Assembly: GCF_900102945.1 (NCBI RefSeq)
Contig: NZ_FNGI01000001.1
Coordinates: forward strand, 868,001 to 932,000
Direction of reading: 5' to 3'
Origin: Modicisalibacter muralis
GTDB taxonomy: Bacteria; Pseudomonadota; Gammaproteobacteria; Pseudomonadales; Halomonadaceae
DNA: 64,000 nucleotides
Below are positions 1-10,018 of this stretch, piece by piece. Positions within the stretch are counted from its first letter, which is position 1. The number at the start of each line of letters is the position of its first letter. A program made the position numbers and the translations under genes. Below the pieces are notes generated by a model. It saw only the letters and a list, made by a program, of their open reading frames with translations, was not told where the DNA came from and did no database searches.

Positions 1-429
1 GAGATCTTCGCCTTCGCCCTGTCGTCGATGTTCATCACCCAGACGGTGGCCGGCGCAATCGCCGATCTCGAAGTCAATCGCTGGGTATTGATGGCGGTCA
101 TCAACGTGTTCCTGCTGGTGGCCGGTTTCTTCCTGCCACCGGTGGCGGTGATCGTGATGGCGGCGCCAATCCTCATGCCGATCATCCTGGAGGCCAACTT
201 CGACCCGTACTGGTTTGCGGTGGTGCTGACGATCAACCTGGAAATCGGCCTGATCACACCACCCGTGGGTCTCAACCTGTTCATCATCAAGGGCATCGCA
301 CCGGATATCGATTTACGCGATGTGCTATTGGGTAGCCTGCCCTACGCACTGTGCATGGTATTGGGCATCGTGCTGCTGTGCTTCTTCCCGGGGATTGTGA
401 CCTGGCTGCCTGACCTGATCATGGGCTGA
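1..429 (+). CDS. TRAP transporter large permease (DctM-type), C-terminal part only
   Basis: The reading frame is open from base 1, so the gene begins outside the window; only about 142 C-terminal residues are visible. They form several hydrophobic segments and contain the DctM-family signature around residues 80-95, where a TPPVG motif is followed by LNLF, and the typical ending FPGIVTWLPDLIMG. TRAP large permeases carry organic acids across the inner membrane together with a periplasmic binding protein and a small membrane subunit. The gene lies 25 bp upstream of malonyl-CoA decarboxylase and malonyl-CoA synthetase, the same order as the malonate mat operon of Sinorhizobium (binding protein, Q, M, A, B). 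Malonate is therefore the likely substrate (inference from neighbours). Confidence 0.9.
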   Translation, partial: EIFAFALSSMFITQTVAGAIADLEVNRWVLMAVINVFLLVAGFFLPPVAVIVMAAPILMPIILEANFDPYWFAVVLTINLEIGLITPPVGLNLFIIKGIAPDIDLRDVLLGSLPYALCMVLGIVLLCFFPGIVTWLPDLIMG

Positions 430-454
430 AGGGCCGACAAGTAAGGAAGACACG

Positions 455-1825
455 ATGAACATGAGTTTTCTGCAGGAACTCTTCAGTAACATCACCCAGC
501 GAGACGCGCTGCTCAGGCGGCGCGTCGGCGAGCCCGTTCACCCCGATCACCAGCAATTGATCGCGGCCTGCCTGGCGCTGCTGGAAAGCGACGGCGAAGC
601 CTCGAGCATTGCGCTGGCCAGCCGCGCGCTGGCGCTCTATGCGCGTCTGACCGCAGAAGAAAAGTCGCGCTTTTTCGCCTCGCTGGTCACGGATTTCTCC
701 GCCGATCCGCAGTCGATCGATCAAGCTTATGCCGCCTACCATGAATCGCGCCACGAGCAGGAATTACAGGTTCTCTTCGACGCCTGCGAGCCGCGTCGGC
801 AAGAGCTGTTGCGCCGTCTCAACCTGACCAGCGGCGGCACCTTCGAACTAGTGCGCATGCGCGAAGACCTGCTCGGCCAGATGCACGAGCATCCCGAGTT
901 TCAGGCCATCAATGCCGACTTCGCGCATCTGTTCGGCTCCTGGTTCAACCGTGGCTTCCTGATTCTCAAGCGTATCGACTGGAACACCCCGGCGGTGATC
1001 CTGGAAAAGATCATTCGCTACGAAGCAGTACACGAGATTCACGACTGGAACGACCTGCGCCGCAGGCTGGACGCCCGCGACCGGCGCTGCTTCGCCTTCT
1101 TCCATCCGGCAATCGGCGACGAGCCGTTGATTTTCGTCGAAGTGGCGCTGTACAAGGGCCTGCCCGATCAGATCCAGAGCATTCTCAGCAGCGACAAGTA
1201 CGATATCGACGACCCCGAAGCGGCCGATACCGCCGCCTTCTTCGGCATCAGCAACTGCCAGACCGGGCTGCGCGGCATCTCGTTCGGCAACTTTTTGATC
1301 AAGCAGGTGGTCCAGGAACTCAAGCAGGAGCTACCCGATCTGCGCAATTTCGTCACGCTCTCACCGGTGCCCGGCTTTCGCAAATGGCTCGAAACGACCT
1401 ACCTCGCCGACGAAGACACCGTCGAGCAACTCGACGCCGACGCCCGGGAGACGCTCGCCCACCTCAATGACCCCGACTGGCGCAACGACGAGATTCGCGC
1501 CGAGCGGCTCAAGAACGTCGTCAAACCGCTCGCCGCGCACTACCTGCTGACGATCAAGAACGCACATGACCAGCCACTCAATCCCGTTGCGCGTTTTCAT
1601 CTCGGCAATGGCGCCCGGCTACATCGCATCAATTGGCTCGGCGACACCTCGGACAAGGGCATCCACCAGTCGACGGGGCTGATGGTCAATTACCTTTACG
1701 TGCTCGATGACATCGAACGCAATCACGAGCGATACACCACTAACGGCACCATCGCCTGCTCATCCGAGGTGCGCGATCTCGGCCGCCGCGCCCGCAAACA
1801 ACTCAAGGGAGACACCGCAAAATGA
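455..1825 (+). CDS. matA: malonyl-CoA decarboxylase
   Basis: Decarboxylates malonyl-CoA to acetyl-CoA and CO2 in the cytoplasm. The 456-residue protein has the helical N-terminal domain and the acetyltransferase-like C-terminal domain of the family. SPVPGF (Ser303) matches the catalytic serine motif and FHLGNGA (His382) the catalytic histidine motif known from human malonyl-CoA decarboxylase; RINW and GLMVNYLY follow as expected. The ATG at 455 has AAGGAAGA just upstream; a second ATG two codons later is also possible. It overlaps matB by 4 bp (ATGA), so the two are translationally coupled. It completes malonate use: import, activation by MatB, decarboxylation here. Confidence 0.93.
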   Translation: MNMSFLQELFSNITQRDALLRRRVGEPVHPDHQQLIAACLALLESDGEASSIALASRALALYARLTAEEKSRFFASLVTDFSADPQSIDQAYAAYHESRHEQELQVLFDACEPRRQELLRRLNLTSGGTFELVRMREDLLGQMHEHPEFQAINADFAHLFGSWFNRGFLILKRIDWNTPAVILEKIIRYEAVHEIHDWNDLRRRLDARDRRCFAFFHPAIGDEPLIFVEVALYKGLPDQIQSILSSDKYDIDDPEAADTAAFFGISNCQTGLRGISFGNFLIKQVVQELKQELPDLRNFVTLSPVPGFRKWLETTYLADEDTVEQLDADARETLAHLNDPDWRNDEIRAERLKNVVKPLAAHYLLTIKNAHDQPLNPVARFHLGNGARLHRINWLGDTSDKGIHQSTGLMVNYLYVLDDIERNHERYTTNGTIACSSEVRDLGRRARKQLKGDTAK

Positions 1826-3345
1826 ACCATAACCTCTTCGAGATGTTCGCCGAGCGCATGCGAGACCGGGGAGAAGCCGATTTTATCGTCACGCGACAAG
1901 GCCAACGCTACAGCTATGCCGAGGCGCTGGCATCCAGCGGTCGACTGGCGGGAGCCTTGATCGCGCTGGGCGTGACACCCGGCGATCGCATCGCCGTGCA
2001 GGTCGACAAGAGCCCCGAGACGATTCTGCTGTATCTGGCTTGCTTGCAAATGGGTGGCGTCTATTTGCCGCTCAATACCGGCTATACCGCCGAGGAGATC
2101 GGTTATTTTCTCGGCGATGCCGAGCCGGCACTGTTCATCTGTCGTCCCGAGGATATCGAGGCGGCACGACGCATTGCCATGCAGTCCGACTGTCCCAACG
2201 TGGCGACCCTCGGCACCCAGGCAAACGGCAGCCTGATGGAGTTGGCATCAATCGTAGAGCCGCAGCCGGCTATCGAACCGCGCTCCAGCGACGACCTGGC
2301 CGCGATTCTCTATACCTCGGGCACCACCGGCCGCTCGAAAGGCGCGATGCTGACCCATGGCAACCTCTACTCCAATGCCAACGCCCTGGTGGAAAGCTGG
2401 CGTTTCAGCGCAAGCGACCGGCTGATTCACGCCCTGCCGATCTTTCATACACATGGCCTGTTCGTCGCCTGTAACGTGGTGCTGCTGTCCGGTGCCAGCC
2501 TGCTGTTCCTGCCGCGTTTCGACGTCGATGCGATCATCGATGAACTGCCCCACGCCACGACCTTCATGGGCGTGCCGACGTTCTACACCCGGCTATTGCA
2601 GGACGAGCGGCTGACGCCCGAACTGACCCGTAACATGCGCCTTTTTACCTCCGGCTCCGCCCCGCTGACCGCCGAAACCCACCAGAGCTTCGAGCAACGC
2701 ACCGGCCATGCCATCCTCGAGCGTTACGGCATGACCGAAACCAACATGAACACCTCGAACCCTTACGAGGGCGCACGCATCGCCGGCACCGTCGGCCTGC
2801 CGCTACCCGGTGTCGAGGTGCGTGTCACCGACCGGGAGACCCGCGAGACGCTGGCCCAGGGCGATATCGGCATTCTCGAAGTGCGCGGCCCCAACGTCTT
2901 CATCGGCTACTGGCGCATGCCTGAAAAGACCCGCGAAGAACTCGGCGACGACGGTTTCTTCATTACCGGCGACCTGGCGATGATCGACGAACACGGCTAC
3001 GTGCATATTGTCGGCCGCGACAAGGACCTGGTGATCTCGGGTGGCTACAACGTCTACCCCAAAGAAGTGGAACAGGTCATCGATGAAATGGAGGAGGTGG
3101 TGGAGTCGGCGGTAGTCGGCGTGCCACATCCGGATTTCGGCGAAGGCGTCATCGCCGTGGTCGTCGCGCGGCCCGGCGAGGCTGTGGACGAAGCCAGCGT
3201 GCTCCAATCGCTGGAAGGCCGCCTGGCTCGCTACAAGCAGCCCAAACGGGTGTTCTTCGCCGACAGCCTGCCTCGCAACACCATGGGCAAGGTGCAGAAA
3301 AACCAGCTACGCCAGCGTTATCGCGACCTTTATACATCATCCTGA
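1822..3345 (+). CDS. matB: malonyl-CoA synthetase (malonate--CoA ligase)
   Basis: ATP- and CoA-dependent activation of malonate to malonyl-CoA; 507 residues, normal for the ANL acyl-CoA synthetase superfamily. Visible motifs are the P-loop YTSGTTGRSKG near residue 164, YGMTET near 302, TGDLAMID and GRDKDLVISGGYNVYP at the domain hinge, and the C-terminal catalytic lysine in MGKVQK near 488. The start overlaps the stop of matA. Specificity for malonate is inferred from the pairing with malonyl-CoA decarboxylase and a TRAP permease; methylmalonate could also be accepted. It ends 16 bp before the convergent minus-strand gene, and I see no strong terminator between them. Confidence 0.9.
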   Translation: MNHNLFEMFAERMRDRGEADFIVTRQGQRYSYAEALASSGRLAGALIALGVTPGDRIAVQVDKSPETILLYLACLQMGGVYLPLNTGYTAEEIGYFLGDAEPALFICRPEDIEAARRIAMQSDCPNVATLGTQANGSLMELASIVEPQPAIEPRSSDDLAAILYTSGTTGRSKGAMLTHGNLYSNANALVESWRFSASDRLIHALPIFHTHGLFVACNVVLLSGASLLFLPRFDVDAIIDELPHATTFMGVPTFYTRLLQDERLTPELTRNMRLFTSGSAPLTAETHQSFEQRTGHAILERYGMTETNMNTSNPYEGARIAGTVGLPLPGVEVRVTDRETRETLAQGDIGILEVRGPNVFIGYWRMPEKTREELGDDGFFITGDLAMIDEHGYVHIVGRDKDLVISGGYNVYPKEVEQVIDEMEEVVESAVVGVPHPDFGEGVIAVVVARPGEAVDEASVLQSLEGRLARYKQPKRVFFADSLPRNTMGKVQKNQLRQRYRDLYTSS

Positions 3346-3361
3346 TTGATGGAATGCACCA

Positions 3362-5335
3362 TCAGAGCAGCTCGGCGGCCCGAATGCCGTTGCCGAGCTC
3401 CACGGATGAAAATATCTTTTCGCTGACCCCTTTCAAACCCGACACCAGGCACACACCACTCTCGGCGCTACGCGTACTCTCGCAACTCAGGGCATATAGA
3501 TAGCGGGCGCCACGCTGCAATTCGTCGAGCTTCTCGGCGAAGTCGTCGAAGTAGATTTCGACGACCTTGTTCTGGCTGTTCAGCACCGAAAAGAAAGGGG
3601 CATCGACAAGGCTCTCACCCAGTATGACGCCACCGTTGCCATCGCTGTAAATTCTGCCCACAACACTCGGCATATCCCATAGCTGGCGTGAGAAGCTCAG
3701 GTATCCGGCGAGACTCTGTTCAGCGAAGAAAGCCGAGGAATAGGAAGCCTCCTGTCCATTCGAGCCAAGCAACGAGCGACCGAACCCCAGCCGTGTTTCG
3801 CTGGCATCGAGCACATCGAGCAGCGTGGCGCCGATATCCACCATGGTGCCCTGGACATGCCGCTCGCCGGATGGCATCGAAGCATCGAAAATCATCAACA
3901 GATTCTCGCGCTGCGGCGCCTTATCGAGCGCTACCTTGGCATCGTTGACCATTGACAGGTGATCCGACAAAACCACCAGCGTGGTGTTTTCGTAGTACGG
4001 CGAGCGTCTTATCCTGTCGATGAACTCGCTTACCAGGCGATCGGTACAACGCAGTGAATTCAGGGCCTTCGACGAACCATCGCCATAATGCACGCCCTCG
4101 CAGCTCGGCGGCACATGGTGATTGGGCGGATGCGTGTCCATGGTCAGCGCGAATAGCGCGAATGGGCCATCTTCCTCGGAGAGAGCCACGAATTCGTCAT
4201 ACACGATTTGCAGCAGCGTGTCGTCGTACAGCCCCCAGCCCGAGAAGGCGCTTTCGGGAAGAGGCTGCTCGGTTTGAAAGTAGGCTCTGTCCTTGACCTC
4301 CATGAACCCATGCTGGCGCAGAAAGCTGCCCTTCCCGGCGAACTTGCCGGAGGCGCCGCCGATATACACCGTCTGATAGTCATTCTCGGCAAGAATCTCG
4401 GCGATGCACTTGGCCTCGGGCAGGAAGCGTTCCACATGCCCCATGTCGTTGATGCCCGCGCCGGGGGTGACCAGCGGTATGCCGCACTGGGTATTCACCA
4501 TGCCGGCAATCGTCCATCCCGCGCCCGGCGATTGCTCGATACCGGAAAAACTCAGCGAGGTTTCGCGCAGGCGGCTCAAGTTGGGCAGCAGGCCGGGAAA
4601 GAGCTTGTCGTTGAAATAGGTCCGCTCGACGCCTTCCAGATAAAGCACGACGAGGTTTTGCTTGTTTTCGATGACCCTGGGCTCGACTACGTACATGGCG
4701 TCGAGTCGCCGCGCCTGATCGCTGTTGATCCGGGAGTAGGAATCGGCCAGAACCATGATGTCCTGATGCCAGGGTGATACCAGCCAGGCCGCCACGAGCA
4801 TGACAAAGCCCATTCCCAAAGGCAGCATCCGCGTTCTACGCTTGGGAGTTCGCCTCGAACGCCAGCCAACCCCGAGCGAGAAAACCACCACGGAAACAGC
4901 CAGCAGGAGAAAGATCACGGCCACCGCTATCTCACCCAGAAACTGGCTGTAGTCCGCTCCCTCGGTACCGCTGAAAAGATGGAATATCACCGCTTGATTG
5001 ATGCCGACACCGGTCATCATGTCGGAAACGACCCACAGGCCCCATAAGAAGATATAAACGAAGCCGAGAACACCCAGGACGATCGCCAGTCGCGAACGGG
5101 TTCGTGCCATCAAATAAAACAGGCACACGACGACGAAGCCTTCGAGCACATGGTAACTATCGAGGAAGCTCAGCAACGCCTCCAACTCGAACGCCTTGAG
5201 CGCTGCGTAATAGCCTTCGCCAAACGGCCATAACCGTAGCCGATAGAACACCGCGCCTGCCATGAAAACCGCGATATAGGAAAACGCCAGCGACCAGGGA
5301 AATCCGCGCCGGGGCTTATTGGGCATTGCCCCCAT
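3362..5335 (-). CDS. phosphoglycerol transferase I-like membrane protein (OpgB/MdoB, LTA-synthase/alkaline phosphatase superfamily)
   Basis: Polytopic membrane protein with an extracytoplasmic sulfatase-fold domain. About five hydrophobic segments occupy the first 180 residues; then come LEGVERTYF (metal site), WTIAGM with the threonine nucleophile followed by NTQCGIPL, MDTHPPNHH and VVLSDHLSM (metal site). This order and wording closely resembles Escherichia coli MdoB/OpgB, which adds phosphoglycerol from phosphatidylglycerol to osmoregulated periplasmic glucans. I chose the ATG at 5335; another ATG lies three codons later, and an upstream TTG/GTG-led extension looks untranslated. No OpgG/OpgH glucan synthesis genes are nearby, so the acceptor is uncertain. 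At about 657 residues it is somewhat shorter than E. coli OpgB because the C-terminal part is reduced. Confidence 0.8.
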   Translation of the reverse strand: MGAMPNKPRRGFPWSLAFSYIAVFMAGAVFYRLRLWPFGEGYYAALKAFELEALLSFLDSYHVLEGFVVVCLFYLMARTRSRLAIVLGVLGFVYIFLWGLWVVSDMMTGVGINQAVIFHLFSGTEGADYSQFLGEIAVAVIFLLLAVSVVVFSLGVGWRSRRTPKRRTRMLPLGMGFVMLVAAWLVSPWHQDIMVLADSYSRINSDQARRLDAMYVVEPRVIENKQNLVVLYLEGVERTYFNDKLFPGLLPNLSRLRETSLSFSGIEQSPGAGWTIAGMVNTQCGIPLVTPGAGINDMGHVERFLPEAKCIAEILAENDYQTVYIGGASGKFAGKGSFLRQHGFMEVKDRAYFQTEQPLPESAFSGWGLYDDTLLQIVYDEFVALSEEDGPFALFALTMDTHPPNHHVPPSCEGVHYGDGSSKALNSLRCTDRLVSEFIDRIRRSPYYENTTLVVLSDHLSMVNDAKVALDKAPQRENLLMIFDASMPSGERHVQGTMVDIGATLLDVLDASETRLGFGRSLLGSNGQEASYSSAFFAEQSLAGYLSFSRQLWDMPSVVGRIYSDGNGGVILGESLVDAPFFSVLNSQNKVVEIYFDDFAEKLDELQRGARYLYALSCESTRSAESGVCLVSGLKGVSEKIFSSVELGNGIRAAELL

Positions 5336-5448
5336 GGTGACAGCCTCGTCGACGGTCGCCGTGGGACAAGAGGATCCCGTCCACAGCGTACCGCGCAAAC
5401 ATGACTGAAGTATTACACATCCGCCGCCAAGGGGTACGTCGAAACCGT

Positions 5449-6552
5449 TTAGAGGAAGGCTGGTTTATGAAAGGCGATCAACTCGGCAACTTCCCGCACG
5501 CCGGGTTCCTCGGTCATCGATGGGGTGCCGCCGGCCAGGACCTCAAGCACGGTTCGCACGCCACGCGCCAGAGACTCCAGATGGTAGCCACCCTCCAGCA
5601 CCATGGCCAAGCGCCCATCGCAGTGCTTGTCGGCCAACTCCTGAACGATAGCGGTCAGCGCGCCGAAGCCGCTGTAGCTCAGATTCAGGCATAGATCCAG
5701 CCGGTGCATGTCGAAGCCCGCCGAGACCAGTATCAAATTCGGCTTGAACCAATCCGCCGCCGGAACGAGAAGCTCACGAAAGACCTTGACCAGGGCGAGA
5801 TCGCCGCAACCGGCTGGCAGGGGCACGTTGACGGTCAGCCCCTCCCCGAGACCCGCCCCGATATCCTCCTTGTTGCCGGAGCCCGGATAAAAAGGCGCGC
5901 CACGATGGGTATCGAAGAACATCACATCCGGCGAGGCCCAGAAGATATCCTGGGTGCCATTGCCATGGTGAACGTCCCAATCGACGATCAATACGCGCTC
6001 GCAGCCCAGCGCGGCCTGGGCATGCGCCGCTGCCACCGCGACATTGTTGAATAGGCAAAAACCGCGAGCGCGCACCGAACCCGCGTGATGGCCGGGAGGC
6101 CGACAAAGCGCGAAAGCGCTGCGCGCGCGACCGCCGACAACGGCCTCGACCGCGGCAATCGCCGCCCCCGCCGCCACTTCGGCGGCATCGACGCTGCCCG
6201 ACGAAACCGCCGTGGTATCGACATCCAGCCAGGCCTGCTTACCCCGCAGCGCGTAGATATCCTCCAGATAGGACGTGGTATGTACCCTCGCGAGCTGTTC
6301 CTGCGAAGCGCCACGCGCCGTCTCGTAGCGCACACCCGGTACCGGCTCGCGTGTCAGCAGATCGGTTATCGCCGAGAGACGCCCTGGATGCTCCGGGTAG
6401 CTCCACTTGAGAACCACGCCGTCGAAAAGCCCACCGAGAATTGCCTGCACGCGACTCGCCAATCGCCCGGGCAGGAAAGGCTCTTCGGCATTGGGCCGAT
6501 GATCCAGCATCCGATCATCGTGAATGACGATGACATCGCGATCGCCGATCAC
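5449..6552 (-). CDS. histone deacetylase family (zinc amidohydrolase / acetylpolyamine deacetylase-like) protein
   Basis: Cytoplasmic zinc hydrolase of the arginase/deacetylase fold, likely acting on an acetylated amine such as acetylpolyamine (exact substrate unknown). Diagnostic motifs are present: PPGHHAG (the two catalytic histidines), [20 protein letters not shown] (zinc ligands Asp and His), FYPGSG, SAGFDMH (third zinc ligand) and [10 protein letters not shown] near the end. The annotated start is a GTG (6552) because GGAGG lies 8 bp before it; an ATG at 6567 would add five residues but has no ribosome site. It is a single gene between the OpgB-like gene and the hydrolase at 6688, with about 110-130 bp on each side. 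Confidence 0.85.
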   Translation of the reverse strand: MIGDRDVIVIHDDRMLDHRPNAEEPFLPGRLASRVQAILGGLFDGVVLKWSYPEHPGRLSAITDLLTREPVPGVRYETARGASQEQLARVHTTSYLEDIYALRGKQAWLDVDTTAVSSGSVDAAEVAAGAAIAAVEAVVGGRARSAFALCRPPGHHAGSVRARGFCLFNNVAVAAAHAQAALGCERVLIVDWDVHHGNGTQDIFWASPDVMFFDTHRGAPFYPGSGNKEDIGAGLGEGLTVNVPLPAGCGDLALVKVFRELLVPAADWFKPNLILVSAGFDMHRLDLCLNLSYSGFGALTAIVQELADKHCDGRLAMVLEGGYHLESLARGVRTVLEVLAGGTPSMTEEPGVREVAELIAFHKPAFL

Positions 6553-6687
6553 TAGCGATACCTCCATGACCGTCCAGCGGCTTCACTGCCCAGGCGACTT
6601 CTCAACATGCCACGGCATCTACTCTGCAACATAGTCCAGATGGAACGGCTTTCGCGACGCCCTGCCCGGTAACTCAACCCTGAACCG

Positions 6688-7554
6688 TTACCTCACCCAG
6701 CGTAGCGCCACGCTGTCGGCTCGGCCCAGTTCATCGAGAATGTCGAAGTGATCGCAATCCTCCACGCAGGCGGCGCGTACGGCCACGCCCAACCCGGCCA
6801 GTTCGGCGGCGAACGCCAGGCTCTGGCGATGGAACTCGAAGGTATCGCGCTCGGCATAGAGAATCTGGGTCGCGGGCAGTTCGGGGTTAAGTTGGAACAT
6901 GGGACTCAACGCGCGTGCCTCGGCGACGTCCAGCCCCAGCGCGTCGTTGACGAAACATTTGGCGATGGGCTCGAGATCGAACACCCCGCTGACCAGCAGT
7001 AGCGAGCGCAGCGGCACCGCCGGCAACCCTGACAGTCGCGCGCCGGCCAGCGGCACCATCGCCGCGAGTTGCGCTCCCGCGCTGTGACCGCCGAGATGAA
7101 TCTCGCCGCTCAGATTGAGCGACGGCGCCTGCTCGAGAATCGCATGCAACCCGCGCATGCAATGCACGATCATCTCGTCGATCGAGGCATGCGGCGCCAC
7201 GCTGTAACCCAGCGAGGCAAAAGCCATGCCCCGCTCGAGCATGCCCCGCTCAAGAAAGCGTGGCGCCATGAAATTGACCGCCGTGTGATCGAGGCGCTGC
7301 CAGTAGCCGCCATGGATGAACGCGACCAGCGGCCAGGGCCCCTCGCCCTCGGGAACGAACAGGTCAAGGCAGGTATCTGGCGTATTGTCTGTTTCGTTAC
7401 CGTAATCAAGGTGCAACGGGCGATGCTCGCGTACCACCGCCTCGCCCTCCCGGGCCTGTCGCGCAAGGATAGCCTCGCAATCAGGCGCTAGGCGTCGCGT
7501 GGCATAGGCGTCATCCAATACCCTGCCCGTCATTCCCCGGTAACTTGCACCCAT
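6688..7554 (-). CDS. alpha/beta hydrolase, kynurenine formamidase (arylformamidase)-like
   Basis: Predicted to hydrolyse N-formylkynurenine to kynurenine and formate, or a related arylester/amide. HGGYWQ (residues 81-86) is the oxyanion motif characteristic of the alpha/beta-hydrolase kynurenine formamidases, and GHSAG (156-160) carries the catalytic serine; Asp in AERDTF and His in CDHFD complete the triad. The ATG at 7554 is chosen because GGGAGG precedes it at good spacing; longer starts at 7575 or 7638 are possible. It is transcribed divergently from the 2-aminobenzoyl-CoA gene cluster across a shared inverted repeat. That fits a tryptophan-kynurenine-anthranilate route, but no tryptophan dioxygenase or kynureninase gene is in the window. 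Confidence 0.75.
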   Translation of the reverse strand: MGASYRGMTGRVLDDAYATRRLAPDCEAILARQAREGEAVVREHRPLHLDYGNETDNTPDTCLDLFVPEGEGPWPLVAFIHGGYWQRLDHTAVNFMAPRFLERGMLERGMAFASLGYSVAPHASIDEMIVHCMRGLHAILEQAPSLNLSGEIHLGGHSAGAQLAAMVPLAGARLSGLPAVPLRSLLLVSGVFDLEPIAKCFVNDALGLDVAEARALSPMFQLNPELPATQILYAERDTFEFHRQSLAFAAELAGLGVAVRAACVEDCDHFDILDELGRADSVALRWVR

Positions 7555-7639
7555 CGTTCCCTCCCTCGCGTCCATGATTTGCCCCTGGGGGTAGCAACAG
7601 TGTAGCGATAGCCCTCGACGCAAAACCACTTCAGCCAAC

Positions 7640-7671
7640 TACTTCAAGCATGAAATTTTAACCTTGAAGTA
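7640..7671. promoter_or_regulatory. inverted-repeat operator between divergent promoters
   Basis: TACTTCAAG and its exact complement CTTGAAGTA are separated by 14 bp, in an AT-rich patch between the hydrolase gene and the 2-aminobenzoyl-CoA monooxygenase gene. It is placed to control both directions. The MarR regulator encoded at 10777 is the obvious candidate ligand (inference). Confidence 0.55.
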
Positions 7672-7727
7672 TCTATTCGGGCCTGCTATTGCTAACACAT
7701 CGTCAATCAAAAGCAGCTTCCGGCCCT

Positions 7728-10013
7728 ATGAAAATTGCAGTTCTCGGCGGCGGCCCGGCGGGCCTCTACTTCGCTATCAGCATGAAGCTGCGCGACCCCG
7801 CCCACGACATCACGATCTACGAGCGCAACCAGGCTGACTCCACCTTCGGCTGGGGTGTGGTGCTCTCCGACGAGACCCTGGGCAATCTAGCGGCCAACGA
7901 CCCGGTCAGCGCCGAATGGATCGGCGATCACTTCGCCTACTGGGACGACATCGCCGTGTACTTCAAGGGCACGCGCACCGTCTCCACCGGCCATGGCTTC
8001 TGCGGCATCGGTCGCAAGCAACTGCTGTTGCTGTTGCAGCGACGCGCCCGCGAGCTCGGCGTCGAACTGGCCTTCGAGACCGAGATCGGCGACCCTCGCC
8101 CCTTCATGCAAGACCATGACCTGGTGCTCGCCGCCGACGGCCTGAACTCCAAGGCACGCGGCGCCTTCGCCGAGGTTTTCCAGCCCAATATCGAATCACG
8201 CAAGTGCAAGTTCGTGTGGCTCGGCACCCATCAGAAGTTCGACGATGCCTTCTCGTTCATCTTCGAGCAGACCGAACACGGCTGGGTGTGGGCTCATGCC
8301 TACCAGTTCGATAACGACACGGCGACCTTCATCGTCGAATGCGCCGAGGAAACCTGGGAGAAGTTCGGCTTCGGCGAAATGAGCCAGCAGGAATCGATCG
8401 CCGTGTGCGAGCGCATCTTCGCCGAGCATTTGGGCGGCCATGCGTTGATGAGCAACGCCCACCACATTCGCGGCTCGGCGTGGATCAACTTTCCCCGCGT
8501 GCTCTGCGAGCGCTGGTCGCACGAGAACCTGGTGTTGATCGGCGACGCCGCCGCCAGCGCCCATTTCTCGATCGGCTCGGGCACCAAGCTGGCACTGGAG
8601 AGCGCCATCGCCCTGGCCGGTTACCTGCACAGCGAGTCCGGCCTTAATGCGGCCTTCGCCAAATACGAAGACGCCCGCAGGCTCGAGGTGCTGCGCCTAC
8701 AATCGGCGGCGCGCAACTCGCTGGAGTGGTTCGAGGACATCGCCCGTTACCTACACCTCGATCCGGTACAGTTCAACTACTCGCTGCTGACCCGCTCGCA
8801 GCGCATCAGCCACGAGAACCTGCGCCTGCGCGACAACCGCTGGCTGGCCGGCGCCGAGCGCTGGTTCCAACGCCAGGCCGGCAGCGACAGTGACCGCGCG
8901 CCGATGTTCGCGCCGTTCCAACTGCGCGGCATGACGCTCAAGAACCGGGTGGTGGTATCGCCCATGGCGCAGTACAAGGCGGTCGACGGCTGCCCCACCG
9001 ACTGGCATCTGGTGCACTACGCCGAGCGCGCCAAGGGCGGCGCCGGGCTGGTCTACATCGAGATGACCTGCGTCAGCCCCGAGGGCCGCATCACCCCGGG
9101 CTGTCCCGGCATGTACACACCCGAGCACGAGGCGACCTGGAAGCGCATCGTCGACTTCGTGCACCGCGAGACCGACGCCCGGATCTGCTGTCAGTTGGGC
9201 CACTCCGGCCCCAAGGGCTCGACCCAGGTTGGCTGGGAGGAGATGGATGCGCCCTTGCCCGAAGGCAACTGGCCGCTGCTCGCCGCCTCCGAGGTGGCGT
9301 GGTCGCCACGCAACCAGACGCCCCGGGCCATGGATCGCGATGACATGGATGCCGTACGCGATGAATTCGTCGCCGCGGCGCAAATGGCCGAGCGCGCCGG
9401 CTTCGACATGCTCGAGTTGCACTTCGCCCACGGCTATCTGCTCTCCTCGTTCATCACCCCGCTGACCAACCGGCGCGAGGATGACTACGGTGGCAGCCTG
9501 GCCAACCGCATGCGCTACCCGCTGGAGGTCTTTCACGCGGTGCGTGCCGTGTGGCCCGACGACAAGCCGATCTCGGTGCGCATCTCGGCCTGCGACTGGG
9601 TCGGCGACGACGGCGTCACGCCCGAGGAATCGGTGGCGATCGCGCGGATGCTGAAGGACGCCGGCGTGGACATCTGCGACGTCTCCGCCGGGCAGACCTC
9701 GACCCGCGCGCGACCGGTCTACGGACGCATGTTCCAGACGCCGTTCTCCGACCGCATCCGCAACGAGATCGGCTTGGCGACGATGGCGGTGGGCAACATC
9801 TACGAACCGGATCACGTCAACTCGATCCTGATGGCGGGGCGCGCCGACCTGGTCTGCCTGGCCCGACCACACCTCGCCAACCCCTACTGGACGCTGCACG
9901 CCGCGGCGGCGCTGGGCGACAAGACCGAGGCCTGGCCGGCGCCCTACCTCGCCGGGCGCGACCAGTTGCACCGCCTCGCCGAGCGCGGCGAAACCCTGAG
10001 CATGAAGGTGTGA
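7728..10013 (+). CDS. 2-aminobenzoyl-CoA monooxygenase/reductase (bifunctional salicylyl-CoA 5-hydroxylase/oxidoreductase family)
   Basis: Two fused flavoenzymes in 761 residues. Residues 1 to about 390 form an FAD aromatic hydroxylase with GGGPAG at 7-12 and [14 protein letters not shown] in the second FAD motif. Residues from about 392 form an Old-Yellow-Enzyme/NADH:flavin oxidoreductase domain ([23 protein letters not shown], then HFAHGYLL and [11 protein letters not shown]). This architecture is that of the Azoarcus evansii enzyme, which hydroxylates and then reduces 2-aminobenzoyl-CoA, dearomatising the ring without ring-cleavage dioxygenase. The ATG at 7728 starts directly at the FAD fold; an upstream TTG would add 13 residues. 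It is the first gene of a long plus-strand operon. Salicylyl-CoA is an alternative substrate; the 2-aminobenzoate CoA-ligase downstream favours aminobenzoyl-CoA. Confidence 0.88.
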   Translation: MKIAVLGGGPAGLYFAISMKLRDPAHDITIYERNQADSTFGWGVVLSDETLGNLAANDPVSAEWIGDHFAYWDDIAVYFKGTRTVSTGHGFCGIGRKQLLLLLQRRARELGVELAFETEIGDPRPFMQDHDLVLAADGLNSKARGAFAEVFQPNIESRKCKFVWLGTHQKFDDAFSFIFEQTEHGWVWAHAYQFDNDTATFIVECAEETWEKFGFGEMSQQESIAVCERIFAEHLGGHALMSNAHHIRGSAWINFPRVLCERWSHENLVLIGDAAASAHFSIGSGTKLALESAIALAGYLHSESGLNAAFAKYEDARRLEVLRLQSAARNSLEWFEDIARYLHLDPVQFNYSLLTRSQRISHENLRLRDNRWLAGAERWFQRQAGSDSDRAPMFAPFQLRGMTLKNRVVVSPMAQYKAVDGCPTDWHLVHYAERAKGGAGLVYIEMTCVSPEGRITPGCPGMYTPEHEATWKRIVDFVHRETDARICCQLGHSGPKGSTQVGWEEMDAPLPEGNWPLLAASEVAWSPRNQTPRAMDRDDMDAVRDEFVAAAQMAERAGFDMLELHFAHGYLLSSFITPLTNRREDDYGGSLANRMRYPLEVFHAVRAVWPDDKPISVRISACDWVGDDGVTPEESVAIARMLKDAGVDICDVSAGQTSTRARPVYGRMFQTPFSDRIRNEIGLATMAVGNIYEPDHVNSILMAGRADLVCLARPHLANPYWTLHAAAALGDKTEAWPAPYLAGRDQLHRLAERGETLSMKV

Positions 10014-10018
10014 CACGC

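Noticed and set aside
3346-3361. GATGG/CCATC mini-hairpin between matB and the OpgB-like gene as terminator
   Set aside because: Only 5 bp of stem without a T-run.
8751-10016. A 421-codon minus-strand frame opposite the Old-Yellow-Enzyme domain
   Set aside because: Low-complexity composition typical of antisense frames and no recognisable motif.
9551-10018. Extended start for the SDR gene giving a 410-residue protein
   Set aside because: The extension is Arg/Ala-rich shadow of the reductase domain; the ATG at 10019 begins directly at the Rossmann fold.
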